From Verrucomicrobiaceae bacterium (GTDB lineage Bacteria; Verrucomicrobiota; Verrucomicrobiia; Verrucomicrobiales; Akkermansiaceae), in NCBI GenBank assembly GCA_027485995.1, contig JAIXPW010000141.1, positions 1 to 45,679 on the forward strand: a DNA stretch of 45,679 nt. The letters run 5' to 3'. The notes under the pieces were generated by a model. The model saw only the letters and a program-made list of their open reading frames with translations, did no database searches and was not told where the DNA came from. The translations under genes were made by a program, and so were the position numbers. Shown piece by piece: positions 39,498 to 45,679 of the stretch (its first letter is position 1; each line of letters begins with the position of its first letter).

Positions 39498-40006
39498 TGA
39501 CCCACAAACAACCCATTTCAGCCCAACGCGGCTTCTCCCTGATCGAGGCGATCGTCTCGGTCGGCATTCTGGCCCTGGCCATTCCCCTGGTCCTCGGAGC
39601 CCTGGTGGAATCCGGCAACAGCGGCACCTCAGCGGCGGCGGAGACCCGTTGCGGCTGGATTGTGCCTACCTGCCTGGACGAGCTGAAGGCCGCGTCGGAT
39701 GGAAAAAGCGTCCTGCTCCCCAAAACTCCACTCGGCACCGCCTTTCCGGCTGCCGGACAGGTTTACGGCATCGCCTTCGGCGCGGCTGGCAATTCCCTCG
39801 GGGCGGTGGACAAAGCCGCCTACGAAGCCGGCGTCAAGCGGATGGCGGATCAGGACGTGCGCTACATCGCCGTGATCGAGGGCGAAGTGCTGCCCGCCAA
39901 GGCAGGCTCGGTCCCGATGCGCTCAATCCGGGTCGGCCTCGAATATCCGGCGGCCGTTCCCGCCAAGAAACGCACGAAACTGGATTTTTTCACCAAGTCG
40001 CCATGA
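39497..40006 (+). CDS. Verru_Chthon cassette protein B (pseudopilin)
   Basis: This 169-residue prepilin-like protein has a leader (MTHKQPISAQRG), then FSLIEAIVSVGILALAIPLV, with Gly at -1, Phe at +1 and Glu at +5. The extracytoplasmic part contains SGNSGTSAAAETRCGWIV, a short-loop beta region and the C-terminal RVGLEYPAAVPAKKRTKLDF, where the AKKR end is a family feature. It is like PilV/GspI minor pilins. The gene overlaps D by 1 bp and C by 4 bp (ATGA), so all are translated from one transcript. Confidence 0.9.
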   Translation: MTHKQPISAQRGFSLIEAIVSVGILALAIPLVLGALVESGNSGTSAAAETRCGWIVPTCLDELKAASDGKSVLLPKTPLGTAFPAAGQVYGIAFGAAGNSLGAVDKAAYEAGVKRMADQDVRYIAVIEGEVLPAKAGSVPMRSIRVGLEYPAAVPAKKRTKLDFFTKSP

Positions 40007-40761
40007 GCCGCTCCAGCCAACGGACTTCAGGGTTCACGCTGATCGAGCTGCTGGCCTCGATGGCGATCGGCACCATCGTGCTCCTGCTGGCGGTGGGCGT
40101 GCTGGGCCGCACGGGAGAAGGCTACGACCGCGTCGGTGGCGGGGTTTCCGCCGAGCGTGAGGCCAGGGCCGTGCTCAGCCAGATCGCGGCGGATTTTTCC
40201 AATGCACGTTACCAGGCGGATCAGATTTTCGAGGTCAATGGCACCGGTTGGGCGAAAGATCGGATCGGATTCCTCGCCCTTCAGCCCGCAGACGCCCAAT
40301 CGACCGCCGGCCGCATCGGAGATGTCTGCGCGATCCACTATTACATCAAGGATATGGTCACTGGGGGACGCACCGTCCGCTGCCTGATGCGCGGCTTCCG
40401 CGAAAGCTCGGACACCTTCGATGCGCTCAAGGCCGGCAGCATCACCCCGCTTTTCGCCCAGCGCAGCGTCGATGAGCCGATTGCCTTCGGCGTGGTCTCC
40501 TTCGAAGCCCGACCCAAGACCCGCGATGCATCGGGAAACTGGCAGAACTGGGTGAAAAGTTCGGGACTCTCGCCTCAGGCGGTCGAACTCAAACTGGTGG
40601 TGGCGCGACGCGATCTTTCCTCGAAGTTTTCGAACAGCAGCGACTGGGACGGTCAGGGAGCGGCATCCAAACTGCTCGGAAAGCCTGAGGACGCCGCCAG
40701 GAACAAGAGCCTTGAAACCTTCTCGAGTCTGATACGATTTGGAAATGATGAAGTCCGTTGA
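40003..40761 (+). CDS. Verru_Chthon cassette protein C (pseudopilin)
   Basis: This 252-residue prepilin-like protein has a leader (MSRSSQRTSG), then FTLIELLASMAIGTIVLLLA with Glu at +5, and a long extracytoplasmic domain (AEREARAVLSQIAADFSNARYQ, then VCAIHYYIKD and ELKLVVARRDL). It resembles GspJ/PilW minor pilins. ATG 40003 sits in the stop of B. The longer open frame upstream in the same phase (from 39376) overlaps D and B and is not coding. The A gene starts inside the last 17 bp of C. Confidence 0.9.
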   Translation: MSRSSQRTSGFTLIELLASMAIGTIVLLLAVGVLGRTGEGYDRVGGGVSAEREARAVLSQIAADFSNARYQADQIFEVNGTGWAKDRIGFLALQPADAQSTAGRIGDVCAIHYYIKDMVTGGRTVRCLMRGFRESSDTFDALKAGSITPLFAQRSVDEPIAFGVVSFEARPKTRDASGNWQNWVKSSGLSPQAVELKLVVARRDLSSKFSNSSDWDGQGAASKLLGKPEDAARNKSLETFSSLIRFGNDEVR

Positions 40762-43700
40762 CCGATACCGCTCCGCCGCCCGAGCGGGCTTCACGCTGCC
40801 GGTGGTCCTCGTGATCGCTTCGGCCCTGCTGATCCTGGCCATCGGCCTGCTGTTGCTGGTGGGCATCGAGCGCAAGACCGCGCGCTCCTACCTCGACCGT
40901 GAACGCGCGGAGCTGACGGCCCGGGCCGGTCTTCAAGATGTGATCTCGGTGCTGCGGACGGAGACGGCCAATGATGATTTCCTGGTCGTGCAATCGGCGC
41001 TCAAGACCCCCATCGAAACAGGCAAGACCCCGGCCCCGAACCTCTTTCTCGCCCGCGGCAAATCCGCTTCCGGCGGGCTTTCCTTCCGCTACCTCCCGCT
41101 GTTCAGCACCGCTTCCGCGCCTGCTGACAACACGCGTCTCGCCGCCCCAGCCGTGGAAACTCTGGTCCCCACCACCGGCGGCGCGTCGGTCGACGTGACC
41201 ACCCTCCCCTATCTCGACAAGGCCCGGCTTTCCTGGGTTCAGGTCAAGGACAAGAAGGGCCAGCTCATCGGTCGATATGCCTTCTGGGTCGAGGACCTCC
41301 AGAGCCGGGTCGATGCCGGAACCGCAGGAAACACCGAGGACAGCGGCGGGGCCCACAAGCGCTTCGGCTGGACCGCCGGGGATGTCTCGACCTACGCGAG
41401 ATTTCCTGCTCCAGGCCTGAATCCCCTTCCCGCCGATCCAGATGCCGCCACCGGGAGGGACAAGGCTCCCGGATTGAATCAGGTGGCGCTCTTTGCCCTC
41501 GACCCCGCCTCCACCGCCAAGGACACCAGCGCGCTCGACAAGACCATCATCGACTCCCGGAAAGCCCTCATTTCTCCTGACTCCACCCTCGCCGTGGCGG
41601 GCGTCCGTCCTCCGCTGACACGCGACGCCACCGGTCGTCTCGTCGACACCAAATCCCGTTCGGTAGAGGAAAACCTCACCGCCTCAGTGCAACCCTACGA
41701 CGAACAGCCCCTGGTCCCCTTCGCCAATGGCATTGCCTCCGCTGCGGTCGGCAAGCCGAAGCTGAACCTCAATGCCCTGATCGCCAAAAATCCGGACACG
41801 GCGGTCAATGAAATGGCCTCGTGGATCGACACCGCCCTGCCGACCTTCAAGGAGCGAAAAGGCGGCTTGCGTGAGGATTACCTGAAGACCCTCGCCGCCA
41901 GCGCCATCGGCTACGCGGCTCCAGGCAACAAGCCGATCGTGAAGATGGGCAGCTATCGCGGCCTCGGTGCCAGTCCGATGATCAGCGAGATCGTAATGGA
42001 TATCAGTTATCTGGGAAATACCGTCATCGGCACCAACCGCCGCATGAACTACGAGTTCATCCTCTTCGCAGAGATGCTGAACCACACCAACCTGCCGATC
42101 AATGGTCAGGCGGCGCTCAGTTATGAAGTGGGACTCGAACTCCCGGCGATCGGGCCGGCTCCAGCCGGTACCCGCTTCGATGACCCCGGTCTCCTCAGGG
42201 ATGCCAGCCAATCGAGCCACGATCTTTCCCAGCAGAACGGCCGCTTCTGGTCCCGCCCGCAGACCGTCAACCTGAAGCCCGGTGAATACCGCTTCGTGAA
42301 GTTCGCGACGGTGCGATACACCATCAACGTCGGGTCAGGTTCGATTGGAAGTCAGTTCGTCCTGAGCGAGGATCTCGGTGCCGCCGGGCTGAGCATGCGG
42401 TGGAACGATGAGGAGGTGGAACGCATTCCAGCTATCACCCGCGAAAGCACCGGACTGACCTTTCTCACGGCGTTCAGAAAGTATTTCGGCAAGGCCGCCA
42501 TTCCTGGCCACAGCTATGGCCCCTTCGGAGAATTCATCAACAACATGGGAGATCCCCGCATCGCCCATTACATCCCTTTCTCAGGGGGTGCTGCGAGTCC
42601 CACCAACGGCATTCCACTGGGAGAAAACTCTTTTCCAAACAACATCAGCCCCAACCGCCGGAACATCCGTTTCCAGACCATCTACTCCAGCGACAGCGCC
42701 ACCAAACCGAAAACCTATGGCCGCGTCATCCCCTCGGAGTGGCCGGACGGCGGACATGATGTCGAGGTTCCCAGTTGGAACAACGGATGGAGCTCGGCCC
42801 GCCAGGGAGACACCAGTCCTGCGACCAACGGCACCGGCCCCCCGTTCGACCCCACCACCATCACCAACAACTCGGTTCCCCAGCCGGGAGAATCGTTGAC
42901 CTATCTTTCGGATCGCGGTCGCTACTTCAGCGCAACCGAACTCGGCCGCCTCTATGATCCGATCATGTGGGTGCCAACCTTTGATCCGGCCTCAGGCCTG
43001 GATTCCAAGATCCTCAGCAACAACGGTGTTCCCACCGGTTCCTCCGGAATCATGCCATCCGCAGGAGCCCAGTGGCCTTCGGTGCAGGTCGGAAATGCCC
43101 CCAGCATTTACATGGGTGGCGGCAACACCCTGCGCATCGGCCGACCGGAGCATCCCTTGTTCGACATGCCGTCGCTCCACGTGCCCCAACTCATGCCCGG
43201 GAACCATGCCGCCCGATTGCTCGACCTCTTCCACGCGGGAAAATCTCGCTCGAATGACAAGACCCTTCGGGAAGGACCGGTGGCCAGGATCGAGGGCCAC
43301 ATCAATCTCAACACCGCCTCCCGAGACTCCCTCCGGGCCATGGCTGCCGGCCTGCTGGTAATGGACCCCAAGTTGTCAAAGCGGACCTCCGATTCCTTCG
43401 ACGGGCGCATGGCTCCAGCCATCCAGCCGCTGACCACCCTATCCGCCCCGAGCAATTCGAACGAAGCCGACCTTCTTGCTGACGCCATCATTCTCGGCAG
43501 GCCCTACACCTCCCCTTCCGAACTCGCCAGCCTCAACGCGGCCGATGGCAAGCCGGTCTTCGGAAGCGCGGATCGCTACGCGGACAAGAACAAGGTCCAG
43601 TGGACCGATTCCGCTGCCGAGGAGGTTTTTGGTCGCGTCTATGAAGCCGCCACGGTCCGTTCCCGCAACTTCCGCGTCTGGGTCATTGGTCAGGCCATCG

Positions 43701-43852
43701 CCCCGACCGCCGTCACCAACACCTCGCCTGAAATCCTCGCCGAGGTCCGGAAAGCCTTCACCGTCTTCGCCGATCCCGGTGTCCGCAAGAACGACGGATC
43801 GATCGATTCCACCAAGTTCAAAGTCACCATTCTCAATGAAAACGACTTCTAA
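40745..43852 (+). CDS. Verru_Chthon cassette protein A
   Basis: This 1035-residue protein is the largest of the cassette. The leader (MMKSVDRYRSAARAG) is followed by FTLPVVLVIASALLILAIGL, a prepilin/PilX-like helix without Glu at +5, then RKTARSYLDRERAELTARAGLQ as stalk helix and about 950 extracytoplasmic residues. Near the C-terminus: INLNTASRDSLRAMAAGLL (helix-hairpin-helix-like, as in GspK) and RNFRVWVIGQAI. This resembles GspK, the tip of the type II secretion pseudopilus. ATG 40745 is preferred to TTG 40739 and ATG 40748. It is a paralogue of 4708-8343. The last 17 bp overlap the next gene. Confidence 0.9.
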   Translation: MMKSVDRYRSAARAGFTLPVVLVIASALLILAIGLLLLVGIERKTARSYLDRERAELTARAGLQDVISVLRTETANDDFLVVQSALKTPIETGKTPAPNLFLARGKSASGGLSFRYLPLFSTASAPADNTRLAAPAVETLVPTTGGASVDVTTLPYLDKARLSWVQVKDKKGQLIGRYAFWVEDLQSRVDAGTAGNTEDSGGAHKRFGWTAGDVSTYARFPAPGLNPLPADPDAATGRDKAPGLNQVALFALDPASTAKDTSALDKTIIDSRKALISPDSTLAVAGVRPPLTRDATGRLVDTKSRSVEENLTASVQPYDEQPLVPFANGIASAAVGKPKLNLNALIAKNPDTAVNEMASWIDTALPTFKERKGGLREDYLKTLAASAIGYAAPGNKPIVKMGSYRGLGASPMISEIVMDISYLGNTVIGTNRRMNYEFILFAEMLNHTNLPINGQAALSYEVGLELPAIGPAPAGTRFDDPGLLRDASQSSHDLSQQNGRFWSRPQTVNLKPGEYRFVKFATVRYTINVGSGSIGSQFVLSEDLGAAGLSMRWNDEEVERIPAITRESTGLTFLTAFRKYFGKAAIPGHSYGPFGEFINNMGDPRIAHYIPFSGGAASPTNGIPLGENSFPNNISPNRRNIRFQTIYSSDSATKPKTYGRVIPSEWPDGGHDVEVPSWNNGWSSARQGDTSPATNGTGPPFDPTTITNNSVPQPGESLTYLSDRGRYFSATELGRLYDPIMWVPTFDPASGLDSKILSNNGVPTGSSGIMPSAGAQWPSVQVGNAPSIYMGGGNTLRIGRPEHPLFDMPSLHVPQLMPGNHAARLLDLFHAGKSRSNDKTLREGPVARIEGHINLNTASRDSLRAMAAGLLVMDPKLSKRTSDSFDGRMAPAIQPLTTLSAPSNSNEADLLADAIILGRPYTSPSELASLNAADGKPVFGSADRYADKNKVQWTDSAAEEVFGRVYEAATVRSRNFRVWVIGQAIAPTAVTNTSPEILAEVRKAFTVFADPGVRKNDGSIDSTKFKVTILNENDF

Positions 43853-44555
43853 TCTCCCCCATGGCCTTTTCCTCAAGGCGTTCCACCTGATCGCGGCCCT
43901 CGTGGTTCTCTTGATCCCATCGCTCTCCGCTCAGGAGAAGAAGGACGGCCCGCCCCCCACCTGCTTCATCCGCATCGCCAACACCGTCGCCCCGGGTACC
44001 GGAAACGTGAAGGTCCAGGTCGATGGCAAGGATGTCTATGAGCCTGGTTACAAGTTCGGAATCGTCACCGGCGGCATCGGATTGTCACCTGGTAGCCATA
44101 CCGTGACGATCCTCCGGGAAGGCGTGAAGGAGGGCACCAGCAAGGTCAGCATTGAAAAGGACCAGACCGTCACCCTGATCCCCTTCGCGGAAAAGGTCCC
44201 CGCGACCGATCAGGAGCCCGCCCATTTCGCGATCCGCATTCTCCGCCTCAAGCAGAAGCAGACCGAAAGCGGTCGCAGCGCCTCCTTCATCTCCGTCTCC
44301 GGCCAGCCAGAGGTCATGGCGGAACTCCGGGATCCCGCAGGAAAATGGGAGAAGGTCTTCGTGAAAAGGCTCATGATCGGCGATGCCACCATCCACTACC
44401 CCGAGGGCTACGCGCCCGTCCGGGTCAACGGCAAGGACATGAAGCCGATCCCGATCTCGGATGTCGGCAACTACGTCGTCGTGCTTTACGATGATCCCGA
44501 GGGGAACATCCGGACGATGAATTTCCGCGACTTCAAGTATCTGAGCGCGGATTGA
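43836..44555 (+). CDS. Secreted hypothetical protein at the end of the Verru_Chthon operon
   Basis: This 239-residue protein is not recognised with certainty. The signal peptide (about residues 1-32, FHLIAALVVLLIPSLSAQ) follows ATG 43836, which lies inside the A gene. The mature part has two beta-rich units: FIRIANTVAPGTGNVKVQVDGK...GLSPGSHTVTIL, close in style to DUF4397 Ig-like domains, and AELRDPAGKWEKVF...VRVNGKDMKP. No transmembrane segment or catalytic motif is seen. It is probably translated with A and could be a substrate or accessory of the pseudopilus. The strong hairpin at 44562 ends the operon. Confidence 0.8.
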   Translation: MKTTSNLPHGLFLKAFHLIAALVVLLIPSLSAQEKKDGPPPTCFIRIANTVAPGTGNVKVQVDGKDVYEPGYKFGIVTGGIGLSPGSHTVTILREGVKEGTSKVSIEKDQTVTLIPFAEKVPATDQEPAHFAIRILRLKQKQTESGRSASFISVSGQPEVMAELRDPAGKWEKVFVKRLMIGDATIHYPEGYAPVRVNGKDMKPIPISDVGNYVVVLYDDPEGNIRTMNFRDFKYLSAD

Positions 44556-44561
44556 TTGGCG

Positions 44562-44595
44562 GGATGCCAGCAGATGGGAGCCATCTGCGGCATCC
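44562..44595. terminator. Strong bidirectional hairpin between convergent operons
   Basis: GGATGCC and GCAGATGG (44562-44577, with one bulged A at 44569) pair with CCATCTGC and GGCATCC (44581-44595) around a 3-nt loop, a 15-bp stem. It lies between the Verru_Chthon operon and ilvN, which converge here. No T-run is present. Confidence 0.75.
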
Positions 44596-44618
44596 GGACC
44601 GAAAGCAGCGATTCCAGA

Positions 44619-45161
44619 TCAGGTCGGCTGCTCGCCTCGGGCCATCACGACCTTGCCGGTGCGGACGGTTTCGATGATCTTGAATTGTGAGAACATCGCG
44701 ATGGCGGCATCAATCTTGGTCGAGTTGCCGGAAACGAGGGCAATCATCGACGTCGGCGTGAGGTCCACGGTTTTTCCACCGAAGTGCTCGATGATCTGAA
44801 GGGCCTGGGTGCGCTGGGTGTCATCGGCGAGGAATTTCACCATGATGAGTTCCTTCACGACCGAGTCCTCGGTGTCGTGCTCCGAGCAGTGGATGACGTC
44901 GATGAGCTTGTTCACCTGCATGATGATCTGCTCCAGCCCCTTGGGGTCACCGGAGATGCCGATGGTCATGCGGGAGAAGTTCTTGTTCCGGCCTTCGGAG
45001 ACGACGAGCGAGTCGATGTTGAAGCCGCGGCGCGAGAAGACCTGACAGATGCGCATCAGGACGCCCGGCTCGTTGTTGACGAGAATGGAAAGCGTGTGGG
45101 TCGGGCCGCGCGGCACGACTGGAGCCGGGACCGGAGTGTCGGTGGTGATGATCGTATTCAC
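44619..45161 (-). CDS. ilvN: Acetolactate synthase, small regulatory subunit
   Basis: This 180-residue regulatory subunit gives feedback inhibition of acetolactate synthase by valine in branched-chain amino acid synthesis. Residues 20-95 are an ACT domain (HTLSILVNNEPGVLMRICQ, FSRRGFNIDSLVVSEG, SRMTIGISGD, IIMQVNKLIDVIHC). The C-terminal ALS_ss domain follows (KELIMVKFLAD, RTQALQIIEHFGGKTVDLTP, SFKIIETVRTGKVVMARG-like end). The N-terminus is extended by a Pro/Thr-rich stretch. It lies 113 bp after ilvB on the same strand, separated by an intergenic repeat. Confidence 0.96.
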   Translation of the reverse strand: MNTIITTDTPVPAPVVPRGPTHTLSILVNNEPGVLMRICQVFSRRGFNIDSLVVSEGRNKNFSRMTIGISGDPKGLEQIIMQVNKLIDVIHCSEHDTEDSVVKELIMVKFLADDTQRTQALQIIEHFGGKTVDLTPTSMIALVSGNSTKIDAAIAMFSQFKIIETVRTGKVVMARGEQPT

Positions 45162-45164
45162 GAA

Positions 45165-45270
45165 AAGTGTTCAGTTTGAAGGTTGAAGTGTTCAGGAAGA
45201 GAAGAGGAGCGGTGAAGTGCCCAGTCCGAGGCTCTGCACCTTGAAACTGAGCACTGAACCCTTGAAACTT
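45165..45270. repeat. Intergenic inverted repeat between ilvB and ilvN
   Basis: GTTCAGTTTGAAGGTTGAAG (from 45169) and the reverse complement of the CCTTGAAACTGAGCACTGAA region (about 45238-45257) match over most positions, so the gap can form a long imperfect hairpin. Units of the TTCAG/TTGAAAC type resemble the repeats at 25253-25280 and 26172-26202. Confidence 0.55.
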
Positions 45271-45274
45271 CTCT

Positions 45275-45679
45275 TCACGTGGACCCGACAGGCTTGGCCA
45301 TCTTGGTCTTTGGCGCTTCGGTGATCATGTCCTCGAGGGCGGCCCCGGCGGGGATCATCGGGAAGACGTTGTCGGTCTTCACGCACTCGGCGTGGATGAG
45401 GATCGGGCCGTCCTTGTAGGCCATGGCTTTCTTGAGCATGCGCGTGACATCGGCCGGGCGCTTGATGTGCACGGAGGGGATGCCGTAGGCCGCGGCGAGC
45501 TTGCAGAAGTCGGGATTCCCAATGAGGTCCACGCCGGAGGTGCGGTCCTCGTAGAAGAGTTCCTGCCACTGGCGGACCATGCCGAGGTAGTGGTTGTTCA
45601 GCACCACGATCTTGATCGGCAGCTTGTGGATCTGCGCGGTGGCGAGTTCGAACAGGGTCATTTGGAAGCCACCGTCGCC
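45275..45679 (-). CDS. ilvB: Acetolactate synthase, large subunit (C-terminal part)
   Basis: This ThDP-dependent enzyme makes acetolactate or acetohydroxybutyrate in valine, leucine and isoleucine synthesis. Only the last 134 codons are in the window; the gene enters from the right edge. Seen: GDGGFQM (the start of the ThDP motif is outside), LPIKIVVLNNHYLGMVRQW, FYEDRTSG, FCKLAAAYGIP, GPILIHAECVKTDNVFPMIPAG and the final KPVGST. These are the conserved C-terminal features of the large subunit. Confidence 0.95.
   Translation of the reverse strand, partial: GDGGFQMTLFELATAQIHKLPIKIVVLNNHYLGMVRQWQELFYEDRTSGVDLIGNPDFCKLAAAYGIPSVHIKRPADVTRMLKKAMAYKDGPILIHAECVKTDNVFPMIPAGAALEDMITEAPKTKMAKPVGST

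Noticed and set aside
39376..40002. Upstream extension of the Verru_Chthon C frame
   Set aside because: It overlaps D and B completely and reads as Arg/Pro-rich sequence; C starts at the ATGA overlap with B.
1..45679. tRNA, rRNA, CRISPR arrays, transposases and phage genes
   Set aside because: None was seen on reading both strands; the tandem repeats at 14007-14032 have 7-bp units without spacers and are not CRISPR.

Overview
The window looks like chromosomal DNA of a Verrucomicrobia (PVC superphylum) bacterium, probably of the Verrucomicrobiales. The evidence is a complete Verru_Chthon pseudopilin cassette, a giant PVC-type cytochrome c protein, several secreted proteins of PVC type, high GC with strong GC3 bias, frequent GTG starts and mostly weak Shine-Dalgarno sites. 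I saw no rRNA, tRNA, CRISPR array, transposase or phage gene. Most of the window is housekeeping sequence, with small accessory insertions (toxin-antitoxin modules, intergenic repeats).

Layout. 1-9.8 kb, minus strand: prfB with its programmed +1 frameshift (cut by the window edge), a small membrane protein, a secreted animal-type haem peroxidase whose two catalytic halves are in swapped order, a secreted protein of unknown function, an unaccompanied Verru_Chthon 'A' protein, and a CLC-type fluoride/proton antiporter behind a fluoride riboswitch. 10-15 kb: aroK and queG on plus, a membrane-anchored possible cysteine hydrolase, then a minus-strand run yhaM-recO-TPR. 15-25 kb: bifunctional nuclease, M29-like peptidase, a stand-alone ovothiol-type N-methyltransferase, trypsin-like protease, tsaB, citrate synthase, a first toxin-antitoxin pair, a HAD phosphatase, a TonB-like/OmpA hybrid, a histone-H1-like DUF2934 protein and homoserine dehydrogenase. 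25-34 kb: a second toxin-antitoxin pair lying between two 99-bp copies of the 3' end of hom, small secreted proteins, the giant cytochrome, an EF-hand/esterase, a DnaJ-like co-chaperone, a DUF1287 protein and a third toxin-antitoxin pair. 34-45.7 kb: a cysteine-cluster protein, an RlpA-like lipoprotein, a TIM-barrel glycosidase-like protein, the Verru_Chthon D-B-C-A cassette behind a good sigma-54 promoter, its secreted companion, and ilvN/ilvB.

How the genes fit together. Envelope functions dominate: two Verru_Chthon loci (each 'A' protein is followed at once by a small secreted protein), the TonB/OmpA hybrid, RlpA, the protease, the cytochrome and the peroxidase. The strongest novelty candidate is the peroxidase at 1861-3801. 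All recognisable catalytic residues are present, but the distal-histidine module sits at the C-terminus instead of the N-terminus, i.e. a natural circular permutation. The next most interesting are the duplicated hom 3' end around a toxin-antitoxin module, the TonB-anchor/OmpA fusion, and the sigma-54 promoter of the pseudopilin cassette.
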